Source: Deltaproteobacteria bacterium CG11_big_fil_rev_8_21_14_0_20_45_16
GTDB lineage: Bacteria > Bdellovibrionota > UBA2394
Assembly: GCA_002787535.1 (NCBI GenBank)
Contig: PCXB01000008.1
Span: 1 to 52,475, forward strand
Reading direction: 5' to 3'
DNA: 52,475 bases
A program made the translations under genes and the position numbers. The notes under the pieces are model-generated. The model was not told the origin of the DNA. It worked only from the letters and a program-made list of their open reading frames with translations, and ran no database searches. The first letter of the stretch is position 1, and each line of letters begins with the position of its first letter. This document shows positions 16,028-24,934 of this stretch, piece after piece.

Positions 16028-17551
16028 TTAAGATGAATGAGGCCGCATTTGTGGAAACAAAATCACATCCCGAATGCTCGCCGAATTAGTCAGCAACATC
16101 GTCAGTCGATCGATTCCAATTCCCTCGCCTGCCGTTGGAGGCAAGCCATATTCCAAGGCCAGAATATAATCCTCATCAAAATCTGTGGTTTCTTCATCAC
16201 CCATTTCTTTTCGTTTCAATTGATCTCTAAAACGCATTTCTTGATCTTCTGGATCATTCAACTCGTTAAAACCATTGGCGATCTCGCGCGCCGCTATATA
16301 AAGCTCAAACCTCTCCGTCACATCAGGATTACTTTCACTGCGCCTCGCTAAAGGCGAAATCTGAACTGGATGATCCATAATGAAGGTCGGCTGAATCAAT
16401 TTCTCTTCGACAAACTGCTCAAAACACAGCCACTGCAACTCCGACAAACTTTCTCGTCCCAAAAGTTTCACACCCTTTTTCTTCAAAGCGTCCACCAGAG
16501 ATTTTTCGTTCTCGACATCAAAATCGGTATATTCTTTTAAGGACTCAAAAACCGTGAGTCGCTTGAAGGGCCGCTTTAACGAAATTTTGTGTGATTCATA
16601 TTCGATTTCGGTGCTCCCACAAATTTCCATCGCCAATTTTTCCAGAAGCTCTTCAGTCATATTCATAAGGTCATGATAAGTTGCATAGGCTTCATAAAAC
16701 TCGAGCATCGTAAACTCAGGGTTATGCTTGATGGAAATACCTTCGTTTCGAAAGCACCGATTCATTTCAAAGACTCGATCAAAACCTCCCACTACCAATC
16801 GCTTAAGATGGAGTTCAGGAGCAATCCTCAAAAATTGTTCCATCTTGAGAGTGTTATGAAAAGTCTTGAATGGCTTAGCTGCCGCACCACTCACCAGGGA
16901 ATGTAGCATCGGCGTTTCCACTTCTAAATAATCCCGATTCAAGAAAAATTTTCTAATCGACTGAACAATTTGCGCGCGCTTTCGAAAGACCTCTTGAACT
17001 TCATCGTGGCAAATTAAATCCACATAGCGCTGTCTGTAGCGCTGTTCGACGTCCTGCAATCCATGAAATTTTTCGGGCAAAGGTCTTAAGCTTTTTGACA
17101 TAAGCTCCAGACGATCGGCGTCCATAGTAAGCTCGCCGGTTTTTGTCTTAAAAATCCGGCCCTCAACAAAGATAATATCTCCAAGATCGATATGTTTAAC
17201 GAGTTCGTAGATGTTCTCGGGCAACTTGGATTTTTGAGCAAAAATCTGTATCCGGCCAGAACGATCCCTAAGTGTCAAAAAGGTCGACTTTCCAAAACTC
17301 CGATGCAAAAGAACGCGGCCTGCAACGGAATATCCACCCAAATCCGGATCTCCAGCCTTGGCTTCAAGTTCCTCACGAGAAAATGAATCGAATTTTTCGC
17401 GAATGACTTTGGCAGTATGTTTGGCCTGCAAGCCTTCGGCAGTAGGATAGCTTCGAATCCCCTTGCTCGCCCAATCGTCTCGCTTTCCCTTTCGAACTTC
17501 GGTTTGTGAGGCTCCGGAACTGTCAGCCTCCGGATTTTGCAATTGTGTCAT
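16028..17551 (-). CDS. lysS: Lysyl-tRNA synthetase, class II
   Basis: Charges tRNA-Lys. The 507 residues contain an OB-fold anticodon domain (about 65-180, with GRVLLHRSFGKSTFLTLRD), class II motif 1 near 205-225 (FLNRDYLEVETPML), motif 2 (FEMNRCFRNEGIS) and motif 3 (GEGIGIDRLTMLL). The first 50 residues are a polar extension. It is the first gene of the minus-strand lolC/E-lolD-bamA-ompH run, ending 18 bases before the permease start. Confidence 0.96.
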   Translation of the reverse strand: MTQLQNPEADSSGASQTEVRKGKRDDWASKGIRSYPTAEGLQAKHTAKVIREKFDSFSREELEAKAGDPDLGGYSVAGRVLLHRSFGKSTFLTLRDRSGRIQIFAQKSKLPENIYELVKHIDLGDIIFVEGRIFKTKTGELTMDADRLELMSKSLRPLPEKFHGLQDVEQRYRQRYVDLICHDEVQEVFRKRAQIVQSIRKFFLNRDYLEVETPMLHSLVSGAAAKPFKTFHNTLKMEQFLRIAPELHLKRLVVGGFDRVFEMNRCFRNEGISIKHNPEFTMLEFYEAYATYHDLMNMTEELLEKLAMEICGSTEIEYESHKISLKRPFKRLTVFESLKEYTDFDVENEKSLVDALKKKGVKLLGRESLSELQWLCFEQFVEEKLIQPTFIMDHPVQISPLARRSESNPDVTERFELYIAAREIANGFNELNDPEDQEMRFRDQLKRKEMGDEETTDFDEDYILALEYGLPPTAGEGIGIDRLTMLLTNSASIRDVILFPQMRPHSS

Positions 17552-17695
17552 AGAGTTTCAAACACTACGAATTTCATAACTCCGAGGCAATCTAGAAGCC
17601 GTACAAACAAGTTCACATAATAAATATTCACCCCAAGGGCAGCTTGAGATTGGCACTTTGAGGATTAGCGTAAAGCCAGTAAATCCTAACAGCAA

Positions 17696-18754
17696 ATGTC
17701 CCTCGAAAGAGCCTCATTTATGCAAGCCTGCCTGGAACTGGCGCAGATTCCGGATCATGGCCTTCTGCCTAATCCGAGGGTGGGCGCTATTATTGTTTAT
17801 CAATCCAAAATTATCGCTGAGGGATTTCATCGTGGCCCCGGAACGCCCCACGCCGAAATCGCTGCGATTCGAAATGCAGAAAAAAAGGGCTTTCGAAAAT
17901 TTTCTCAATCGGATTTGTATGTCAATCTTGAGCCCTGCTGCCACCTAAATAAGCGAACACCGCCTTGCGCGCCTCAATTAATCGAGAAGGCATTCAAAAA
18001 TATTTTCATCGCTCACCTCGACCCACATCCTCTTGTTCGTGGAAATGGGCGAGATCAGCTTCGAAAGTCGGGAATTAAAGTCTCTGTTGGACTTTTGAAC
18101 GAAGCTGCACAGGATCTCAATCAAGCCTTTATAAAAAATCAAACACGAAGCGAAACCTATATCACGATGAAGTTGGCCTTAAGCTTTGATGGAAAAATGG
18201 CGAACGACTCTGGCCAAAGCCAATGGATTACATCCGAAGCATCCCGCAGCTTTGTTCATCAACTCCGAAACCAGACGACCGCGATAGGTGTGGGTAGCCG
18301 AACCATAGAAATTGACGATCCTCGTCTCAGCATCCGACTAAGACAAAAATCCGAAAAATTTTCAAAACTTGTAATTTTTGGCCGCCCCAAGGACTTGAAA
18401 TCCAAGAAAGTCTGGAAAGTCTTTGGGCCGGGTCGCATCATCATTTGGGACGAAAAAATCGAAAAACTTCCACGGCGTCTCTATGAGGACCATGGAATCT
18501 ATCAGCTACTCGTCGAGGGTGGCCCAAAACTCGCCAGCAGCCTACTTTTGAAGGGCTTAGCTGACGAGCTTCATCTCTTCTATGGCCGCGGATTTATTGG
18601 AGGAAAGGGCCGTTTCAGTCTCGGGCGAGACTGGACATTGAAAAGCCTTGCCGATTCGGTTAGTTTTCAACCTCAATCGGCGGGCCTTATTGGGCCTGAT
18701 CTATACGCAAACGGAAGGCTAAATGTTTACAGGTATCATCCAAAAAATCGCTGA
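17696..18754 (+). CDS. ribD: Riboflavin biosynthesis deaminase/reductase RibD
   Basis: Catalyses two steps: deamination of the GTP-derived pyrimidine and reduction of its ribosyl side chain. The 352 residues split into a cytidine-deaminase domain (1-145) with H52-A-E54 and the zinc motif PCCHLNKRTPPC (C81/C82, C91; one residue longer than usual), and a DHFR-like reductase domain (about 146-352, KLALSFDGKMA, then VEGGPKL). ATG 17696 has no clear ribosome site; ATG 17720 is an alternative. The gene overlaps ribE by 32 bases. No FMN riboswitch is visible upstream. Confidence 0.93.
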   Translation: MSLERASFMQACLELAQIPDHGLLPNPRVGAIIVYQSKIIAEGFHRGPGTPHAEIAAIRNAEKKGFRKFSQSDLYVNLEPCCHLNKRTPPCAPQLIEKAFKNIFIAHLDPHPLVRGNGRDQLRKSGIKVSVGLLNEAAQDLNQAFIKNQTRSETYITMKLALSFDGKMANDSGQSQWITSEASRSFVHQLRNQTTAIGVGSRTIEIDDPRLSIRLRQKSEKFSKLVIFGRPKDLKSKKVWKVFGPGRIIIWDEKIEKLPRRLYEDHGIYQLLVEGGPKLASSLLLKGLADELHLFYGRGFIGGKGRFSLGRDWTLKSLADSVSFQPQSAGLIGPDLYANGRLNVYRYHPKNR

Positions 18755-19355
18755 ACTCAAAGAAATTAGGTTTTTTGATAAATCTGTTGAGATGCTCATT
18801 GGTTGCGAGAATTTTAAAACGCCTTTGCAAATTGGTGATAGCTTAGCAATTAATGGCGTATGCTTGACCGTTACAGAAATTGAGACAAATTCGTTTAAGG
18901 TTCAAGTCTCACCCGAAACACTTAGCCGAACGAATTTGGGTGGGCTTGAAGCCGGACAATTACTGAACCTCGAACGCGCCTGCCGTGCGGATAGTTTTTT
19001 AAATGGCCATATCGTCCAGGGGCATATTGATAGCCTCGCAGAAATTTTGAACGTCGATGCCATTGAGGACTACTTTAGGATTCACATTCAAGCACCAGCT
19101 AAACTTTCGCGCTACTTAGTTGAGAAGGCCTCTATTGCTATAGACGGGATAAGTTTAACAGTTAATAAAGTCGAATCTGGAACCTCAAATTTTGAGGTCA
19201 TGATAATTCCTCACACCTGGGAGCAGACGATCGCTCACGCTTATCACCCAGGAACACAGGTGAATATTGAGATCGATATTTTTGCCAAGTATGTCGAAAA
19301 ACTACTCCACCCGCCAAAATTAAATAAACCCGAAACGCTTTGGGTAGTAGGATAG
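18723..19355 (+). CDS. ribE: Riboflavin synthase, alpha chain
   Basis: Dismutates two lumazine molecules to riboflavin. The 210 residues begin MFTGIIQKI and show the expected internal duplication: two lumazine-binding barrels (about 1-95 and 96-195), each with a 'LaIDGvsLTV'-type stretch (SLAINGVCLTV and SIAIDGISLTV). The ATG is inside the 3' end of ribD, and ribBA begins 17 bases after the stop. Confidence 0.95.
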   Translation: MFTGIIQKIAELKEIRFFDKSVEMLIGCENFKTPLQIGDSLAINGVCLTVTEIETNSFKVQVSPETLSRTNLGGLEAGQLLNLERACRADSFLNGHIVQGHIDSLAEILNVDAIEDYFRIHIQAPAKLSRYLVEKASIAIDGISLTVNKVESGTSNFEVMIIPHTWEQTIAHAYHPGTQVNIEIDIFAKYVEKLLHPPKLNKPETLWVVG

Positions 19356-19372
19356 AAGCGGAGAACAAGCCT

Positions 19373-20599
19373 ATGAATTTATCAAATGTACCCGAATTAA
19401 TTTCAGACCTTCGCCAAGGTAAAATGGTGATACTGGTTGATGATGAAGACCGCGAAAACGAAGGTGACCTCGTCTGCGCCGCTCAGAATATCACCTCGAC
19501 GATGATTAACTTTATGGCTATGCACGGCAGGGGCTTGATTTGCCTAAGCCTTTCACTGGAGATTGTGGAGCGCCTTGAACTCCCGATGATGACAGGTCGA
19601 AACGGATCGAGATTTGGCACAGCCTTTACGATTAGTATCGAGGCCAAGGAAGGCGTGAGCACAGGAATCTCAGCTGCCGATCGAGCTCATACGATTTTAA
19701 CTGCTGTGCATCCTCAGGCTAAACCAAGTGACCTCGTTTCTCCTGGCCATATCTTCCCTCTCCGCGCAGCTTCCGGTGGCGTTCTCAAACGCGCAGGCCA
19801 AACGGAAGGCAGCGTCGATCTCGCCAAGATGGCGGGCTTCCAAGGCGCTGGAGTCATTTGTGAAATTATGAATGAGGATGGCAGCATGGCGCGTCGCCCT
19901 GATCTTGAGAAATTTGCACTTAAGCACAATCTGAAAATTGGAAGTGTTGCAGAAATTATTCGCTATCGAATGCAAAATGAATCCCTGGTCCGAGACGAAG
20001 GATCCGTTCGAATGCCATCTGAATATGGCGAGTTTAATTTGCATATTTTTTCGAATTCCTTAGATAACTCTCAGCATATTGCGCTTGTTAAGGGTCCAAT
20101 CGATTCCAAACGACCCGCCCTTGTTAGAGTTCACTCCGAGTGCCTGACTGGCGATGTTTTTGGGTCCGAACGCTGTGACTGCGGCGATCAACTTGAGGCG
20201 GCTCTTCAGAAAATTGGCCAATCTAACTCTGGAGTTCTCCTTTACTTGCGGCAAGAAGGTCGCGGTATTGGCCTGTTAAATAAAATTAAGGCCTATCAAC
20301 TTCAAGATCAAGGAATGGACACCGTACAAGCCAATCATCATCTTGGATTTAAAGATGACCTTCGCGACTATGGCATTGGCGCACAGATTCTTAGAACACT
20401 TGGCGTAAGCCAGATGGATCTTCTTACAAACAATCCAAGAAAGATTGTCGGCCTTGAAGGTTACGGTCTTCAAGTTCACAATCGAGTTCCGCTCGAAATG
20501 CCCCACAAAGCAGAGAACATCACCTACCTTCGGGCAAAAAAAGAGCGTCTCGGCCATATCCTAAAATTGGAGCAGCCCAGCGACAGCTTGAATCTATGA
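19373..20599 (+). CDS. ribBA: Bifunctional DHBP synthase / GTP cyclohydrolase II
   Basis: Provides both precursors of lumazine from ribulose-5-phosphate and GTP. The N-terminal half (about 1-200) has the DHBP synthase motif DDEDRENEGDL and the HTE-like region; the C-terminal half has the cyclohydrolase zinc site (C-x10-C-x-C in SECLTGDVFGSERCDCG) and the RQEGRGIGL motif. The start is taken as ATG 19373, 8 bases after GGAG; an in-frame TTG at 19340 would add 11 residues inside ribE. The stop overlaps ribH by 4 bases. Confidence 0.95.
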   Translation: MNLSNVPELISDLRQGKMVILVDDEDRENEGDLVCAAQNITSTMINFMAMHGRGLICLSLSLEIVERLELPMMTGRNGSRFGTAFTISIEAKEGVSTGISAADRAHTILTAVHPQAKPSDLVSPGHIFPLRAASGGVLKRAGQTEGSVDLAKMAGFQGAGVICEIMNEDGSMARRPDLEKFALKHNLKIGSVAEIIRYRMQNESLVRDEGSVRMPSEYGEFNLHIFSNSLDNSQHIALVKGPIDSKRPALVRVHSECLTGDVFGSERCDCGDQLEAALQKIGQSNSGVLLYLRQEGRGIGLLNKIKAYQLQDQGMDTVQANHHLGFKDDLRDYGIGAQILRTLGVSQMDLLTNNPRKIVGLEGYGLQVHNRVPLEMPHKAENITYLRAKKERLGHILKLEQPSDSLNL

Positions 20600-21030
20600 T
20601 TTTGATCGTTCAAAGCCAGTGGAATCCCCAAATTACCGACAGTCTTCGAACAATGGCCGAAAGTATTCTTACGGATCGGGAAATTCCTTTTGAAAGTATC
20701 AAAGTTCCTGGAGCACTCGAAATTCCCTTGGCTATTAAGTGGGCTTGGCAAACAGCGCAAAAAAATCAAACTGCCCTCTGGGGCGCGATCGCTTGTGGTT
20801 GTGTGATCCAAGGTGAAACTCATCATTTTGATATTGTCGCCAATGAATCCTCTCGCGCCCTAATGAATCTTAGCCTTGAGCTGCGCCTTCCAATCGGAAA
20901 TGCGATTCTTTGTGTCTTTGATGAGACACAAGCACTGGCAAGAATTCAACGAGAGTCCAACAAAGGTCGGGAGGCTTGCCTTGCGGTCCTTGATATGATC
21001 GATCTTAAAAATAAAAAGAAGTATTCGTAA
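20596..21030 (+). CDS. ribH: 6,7-dimethyl-8-ribityllumazine synthase
   Basis: Condenses the RibD/pyrimidine and DHBP products to lumazine. The 144 residues have the family landmarks VPGALEIPLA (substrate loop), the catalytic GETHHFD motif and a C-terminal NKGREACLAVLDM helix. It closes the riboflavin operon, with its ATG overlapping the ribBA stop. Confidence 0.94.
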   Translation: MILIVQSQWNPQITDSLRTMAESILTDREIPFESIKVPGALEIPLAIKWAWQTAQKNQTALWGAIACGCVIQGETHHFDIVANESSRALMNLSLELRLPIGNAILCVFDETQALARIQRESNKGREACLAVLDMIDLKNKKKYS

Positions 21031-21040
21031 AGGAATTCTC

Positions 21041-21415
21041 ATGAGCTTACCAAAAGTTAAAATTACTCATGCTGCCGTAAAAGTTTCGAGCGTTCAAAAA
21101 TCCACGGAATTTTTGCAAAAAGCTCTTGGCCTTAAAGCCGCATGGTCGGGCCAGGATGACTGGGGAATGCTCAAATCCAATGGGACCACTCTTGCTTTGA
21201 TTGAAAAAAATCTCGAAGTCCACCCACCGCACATCGGCTTTGTGGTCGATAATAAAGAAGAGGTGGATCAAGTTTACAAGCACCTAAAAACCTTGGGCGT
21301 CAAAGAAATTCAAGAACCCAAAGACCATCGCGACAAAAGCAGGTCGTTTTATTTTAAGGATCCCGACGGCAACCAATTCGAGCTCTTGTGGCTACCCGAT
21401 CCCCTTACCAAATAA
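21041..21415 (+). CDS. VOC (glyoxalase/bleomycin-resistance fold) protein
   Basis: The 124-residue protein has two beta-alpha-beta-beta-beta modules. The first begins with ITHAAVKVSSVQKSTEFLQKA, including the metal-ligand position His, and the second ends with DPDGNQFELLWL, including a ligand Glu. These match VOC-superfamily dioxygenase or glyoxalase-like proteins; the substrate is unknown. It is 10 bases after ribH with a good ribosome site (AAAGGA), so may be cotranscribed with the riboflavin genes. It converges with a lipoprotein gene one base away. Confidence 0.82.
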   Translation: MSLPKVKITHAAVKVSSVQKSTEFLQKALGLKAAWSGQDDWGMLKSNGTTLALIEKNLEVHPPHIGFVVDNKEEVDQVYKHLKTLGVKEIQEPKDHRDKSRSFYFKDPDGNQFELLWLPDPLTK

Positions 21416-21416
21416 A

Positions 21417-21998
21417 TTAATCCGCCATTTTATGTTCGTAGGCCTTCGGTAGTATCTCAGGATCAAGTACTCTGAAAGCTTCCAGAAAGCAGATCTGATT
21501 CGTCTGATCCTTGCAAGGAGCTATAAAAACCATATCTCCCTTTTTTACGACTTCGGCCTTAGAAGTTGGGTTTCCCCGATAATCTTCGGCAGCAAATCCA
21601 CACTCGAATTCCCATCGTCTGTTTTTCATCAAAGTATTAATAAAACTAATCTTGAAATCTTCATCTAGCTCGACATCAATTACCGCATCCTTTTTGCTGA
21701 TAGCCTGGAAGTCGGGAAACACTATGGGGCTAGTGCTAGAAATTTGAACCAACTTACCTTTGTCCTTAAATATCAAAATTTGATGAGGATCTTCCATATA
21801 GCCCAAGTTCAAATCCGCATACTTATCTTGACGGTAAAGAATAAAAGCCCCTTTGAGTCTGTCTACCTCACAAGCATCCAAGCTCGGACGCTCGATCGAA
21901 ACCCGAGCTGCAACTTGCTGCGGCGCTTTAGATTTTTGACAAGAAGAGCAAGCGTTAAGCCCTATTAAAACTAGTATGCCGAACCATCTCCAACTCAT
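21417..21998 (-). CDS. Unknown lipoprotein
   Basis: Type II signal peptide MSWRWFGILVLIGLNAC with lipobox LNA-C at residue 17, so the mature protein is lipid-anchored. The rest (about 176 residues) is a mixed alpha/beta soluble domain with several Cys (CEVDRLKGA, CGFAAED, APCKDQTNQICF), suggesting disulfides. I chose ATG 21998; a TTG at 22028 would add 10 residues before the signal. No family is recognised. It faces the VOC gene tail to tail with one base between. Confidence 0.7.
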   Translation of the reverse strand: MSWRWFGILVLIGLNACSSCQKSKAPQQVAARVSIERPSLDACEVDRLKGAFILYRQDKYADLNLGYMEDPHQILIFKDKGKLVQISSTSPIVFPDFQAISKKDAVIDVELDEDFKISFINTLMKNRRWEFECGFAAEDYRGNPTSKAEVVKKGDMVFIAPCKDQTNQICFLEAFRVLDPEILPKAYEHKMAD

Positions 21999-22080
21999 AG
22001 ACACCGTATTTATCCTCTGCTGCTTCAACTAGCAAGTCTCGGGGTCGACAAGTCATGGTGGGTCGATCAAACTAGGGCTC

Positions 22081-22917
22081 ATGATTGATCTTCTAATAAT
22101 TTTGCATCTCTGGCTCGGCCCCCAAGCTATGGATCATTCAAGTATTGAAATGCAAAAAATCGAGGAGCTTAATGAACGAGAAATAGCAGCTGCGGCCAGC
22201 TTCCAAATTAAAAGCCCTAAATCATGGAATGAGCTCAAGAATTGCCTTGCCGTTGATAGTCAAAAGTTTCCGAACAAATTGAGCCCTGAATTGGAACAAA
22301 AGATTTTTACAAAAAAGGAACTTGCCGACCTGATGATGTGTGGGCCCAAAGATTGCGCCTTCAATTTCTTACCCTATGAACTAGAGCTCCTTGAAAAATT
22401 TAAAACTGAAAATCAAAGAAAAGAAGCTTATTTTAAATTTTTTCAAAATCGTATCAATGGCCTTACACCCATGGATCCTACAAAAGCCGATCTCATTATT
22501 CGGTCGTCAGAGAATTCATTTCCAATATGCAATTCTCCCATCTTAGACAAATTTCTTTCGAAACGACCACAGGGCAAAACAGACTTTAGGTTGAGTCAGG
22601 TAAAATACGATGATCGAATGCGCCCAACAACAAGGCTCCTTCAATCCCTGGCTTTTATGAAATCCCCATCCCAGTACTGTTATGCGGAAGCCCTTATTTT
22701 TTCGGATCACTATGATGCCGAGCGCATTGAGCTTTGGAGCATAAACAAACAAGTTGATACTTACGAAATCACTCTGATGATTCGAAATCGAATTGATTTT
22801 TTAAATTCCTGGTTTCGTCGGCTCCAAAAAGCCAGCCTCCGGAAGGCACTCGAAAAGTTGGTTCAAGAACAGAGCCAGAATACGCTGCAATGCATCACTG
22901 CCGGAAACAGCCCGTAA
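22081..22917 (+). CDS. Unknown, probably exported protein
   Basis: The 278 residues start with a short hydrophobic leader (MIDLLIILHLWLGPQA) that could be a signal peptide, followed by a mostly helical, charged body with paired Cys (LKNCLAVDS, LMMCGPKDCAF, SFPICNS, YCYAEA, TLQCITAG). The Cys count is consistent with a periplasmic disulfide-bonded protein. No domain is recognised. Confidence 0.6.
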   Translation: MIDLLIILHLWLGPQAMDHSSIEMQKIEELNEREIAAAASFQIKSPKSWNELKNCLAVDSQKFPNKLSPELEQKIFTKKELADLMMCGPKDCAFNFLPYELELLEKFKTENQRKEAYFKFFQNRINGLTPMDPTKADLIIRSSENSFPICNSPILDKFLSKRPQGKTDFRLSQVKYDDRMRPTTRLLQSLAFMKSPSQYCYAEALIFSDHYDAERIELWSINKQVDTYEITLMIRNRIDFLNSWFRRLQKASLRKALEKLVQEQSQNTLQCITAGNSP

Positions 22918-23017
22918 ACCCACCCTTCTCGGCTTTTGCCCGACTCCCCAAAGCCCTTCTAATCCTGTAAAATATAAGGTATATCAAAGGGCTACAAGGA
23001 GAGCGGAGCTAACTAAT

Positions 23018-23926
23018 ATGTCGAAATGGATTAACCGACTCACCGACCTTGAATGGGTCCATCATCTAAATCCAAGCGTGATTTTGGCGGTTTGTATTTA
23101 TGGCCTGTACTACCCGATATTATTTAGCGCTCTCGCCCTTCACGAATTACCTATCTACGCCTATCTGCCTGCTGGATTGATCCAGACACTTTTAGTTTTC
23201 TTGGCTTTTACGCTCATACATGATGGCTCCCATCACAGCATCAGCCGAAACCCAAGGATTAATGAAGTCGTTTTGCTTTTGTGCTGGCCGATGTTTTTGA
23301 ATAACCCAATATTATTTCGAAAACTTCATTGGCAGCATCATTCGAACGTAAATGATCCGATCAAAGATCCTGATCATTTTACGGCAAGTCGAACATTAGG
23401 CGGACGTTGGTTCAAGTCCTTTTTTCTTATTTTCTATTATATCGTTTTTGGTGTCCGAAATTTCAAATCCGCCTATTGGAGAATGCAAATCACACTTTCG
23501 GTGGCAAGTTCGGCATTAGTCCTCTTGGCTGCGATCGTTACGCCTTTGACCTGGCCCATTATTTTTGTTTGGGTTTTGCCAGCTTTTTTTGGCATCGGAT
23601 TATTAGCTTATATGAACACTTCACTACCACATCATCCGGCGCGCGAAACTGACCGCTATCGCAACACCTCTAATTCTTATATGCCATGGTTTCTTCAACT
23701 TTTGATGTTAAACCAAAACCTCCACTTGGCTCATCACCTTCGCCCCAAGATGCCGTGGTACGAATATCCCGAGTATTGGAAGCGTAACAAAGCTGAAATT
23801 ATGCAAAATGGCGGACGCGTTTTGATCTATACCGATCGCAAAGAACCTTATGCTTTGATTCCTTCTTGGGTTCAAGAAGTTATTAAGGAAGTTCGACAGC
23901 GCATTGATCTTTTCAATCCTTGGTAA
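23018..23926 (+). CDS. Membrane fatty-acid desaturase / hydroxylase family protein
   Basis: The 302-residue integral membrane protein has the three diiron His boxes of the family: HDGSHH (about 69-74), HWQHH (about 104-108) and HLAHH (about 237-241), separated by TM helices. This family includes acyl-lipid desaturases and carotenoid ketolases/hydroxylases; the His boxes do not decide the substrate. The ATG is preceded by GCGGAG. Upstream is an AT-rich stretch with a poor promoter; downstream are 332 bases without a gene. Confidence 0.85.
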   Translation: MSKWINRLTDLEWVHHLNPSVILAVCIYGLYYPILFSALALHELPIYAYLPAGLIQTLLVFLAFTLIHDGSHHSISRNPRINEVVLLLCWPMFLNNPILFRKLHWQHHSNVNDPIKDPDHFTASRTLGGRWFKSFFLIFYYIVFGVRNFKSAYWRMQITLSVASSALVLLAAIVTPLTWPIIFVWVLPAFFGIGLLAYMNTSLPHHPARETDRYRNTSNSYMPWFLQLLMLNQNLHLAHHLRPKMPWYEYPEYWKRNKAEIMQNGGRVLIYTDRKEPYALIPSWVQEVIKEVRQRIDLFNPW

Positions 23927-24258
23927 GCAATAAGCCCTAGCTCCAGAGATTGAAGAGATTTTAGATCTCCCAGTCCCAGAACTCACATCCGGCTGCTCAC
24001 CTCATTGAAGATGTCTCTTTTTTCTAGCGACTGTATCATTGATACACTCCCTGAGTTTCAAGCCTAATCTAGCGAAGATTTGGAACACGATAATCCTCAA
24101 GCCTGTGCCCAACACCTAAGCAATCTTCTGAAATCTCTAAGCAAAATCAGGTTCTCACTTGAAAACCTAAAGTTTTTTATCCAAATGCCGAAAGGGAATT
24201 CACGATCACGTGCATTACTCGGACAGGAAGTCCACTGAGAGCGTTTTAGGAGGAAATC
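23927..24258. other. 332 bases without a recognisable gene
   Basis: No ORF with coding character, RNA gene or strong promoter is seen. A weak 5-bp hairpin (GAGAT, TTTAG, ATCTC at 23955-23969) after the desaturase might end transcription. The 3' end holds a GGAGG ribosome site for the next gene. Confidence 0.5.
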
Positions 24259-24510
24259 ATGCTAACCAAGAAAATCGTTATCAAAAAGTATCGAAATCGA
24301 AGGCTCTACAACACGTCGAGTGGCCAGTATGTTTGCTACCGAGACATCCTCGAATTGATCAAATGCGGCAACCAAGTTCTGATCGTTGATGATCGCAAAA
24401 AATGCGATATTACCTACGTGGTTTTTTCAGAAATGCTCTTTCACTACGAAGCTCCGCGGCCCCATTTTCAGAAGACTCCTAAGCTTGATCTCAATCTAGC
24501 GAAAGCATAG
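24259..24510 (+). CDS. PhaR/PHB-accumulation regulator DNA-binding domain protein
   Basis: The 83-residue protein is almost only the N-terminal domain of PhaR (PHB_acc_N): KKIVIKKYRNRRLYNTSSGQ at residues 4-23, then YVCYRDILELIKCGNQVLIVDD. PhaR represses polyhydroxyalkanoate granule genes in other bacteria and normally has further C-terminal domains, missing here. No PHA synthase or phasin gene is nearby, so the link to PHB is unproven. Start has GGAGG in front. Confidence 0.8.
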   Translation: MLTKKIVIKKYRNRRLYNTSSGQYVCYRDILELIKCGNQVLIVDDRKKCDITYVVFSEMLFHYEAPRPHFQKTPKLDLNLAKA

Positions 24511-24521
24511 CTTGAAAGACC

Positions 24522-24887
24522 ATGAAACAGAATGTCGCCGTTCTTGGCGCTAGCTCCAATCCCGAAAGGTACTCCAATAAAGCCGTCCGAATGCTCTTAG
24601 AAAGCGGCCACCAAGTTTTCCCCATTCATCCGATCGAGAGCTCAATTGAAGGCCTCCAAGTCTTCCCAAGCCTTGAAAGATTGCCCGAAAAAATGGACAG
24701 CCTCAGCATCTATATAGGTCCCCAGCATATCGGCCCCCTGATTCCATCCATCATCCAAGCCAAACCCGGCCGAGTCATCTTGAACCCTGGAACCGAAAGT
24801 GAGGAGCTTGAGAAGGCTCTCCAAGGCGCAGGCATCCCCTATATGGAAGCCTGCACGCTTGTACTTTTAAGAACGAATCAATTTTAG
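24522..24887 (+). CDS. CoA-binding domain protein (YccU type)
   Basis: The 121 residues form a Rossmann-like CoA-binding domain with VAVLGASSNPERYSNKAVRM (about 5-24) and a C-terminal AKPGRVILNPGTESEELEKA stretch. The family is common and poorly characterised; some members bind CoA. It starts 11 bases after the PhaR-like gene and may be in the same transcript. Confidence 0.82.
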   Translation: MKQNVAVLGASSNPERYSNKAVRMLLESGHQVFPIHPIESSIEGLQVFPSLERLPEKMDSLSIYIGPQHIGPLIPSIIQAKPGRVILNPGTESEELEKALQGAGIPYMEACTLVLLRTNQF

Positions 24888-24934
24888 ATTGCCACCAAAC
24901 AAAGACTTCGGAGAGTTGTTTAATCCACAAAAGC

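Noticed and set aside
17552-17695. FMN riboswitch before ribD
   Set aside because: The conserved core of the RFN element cannot be found by eye.
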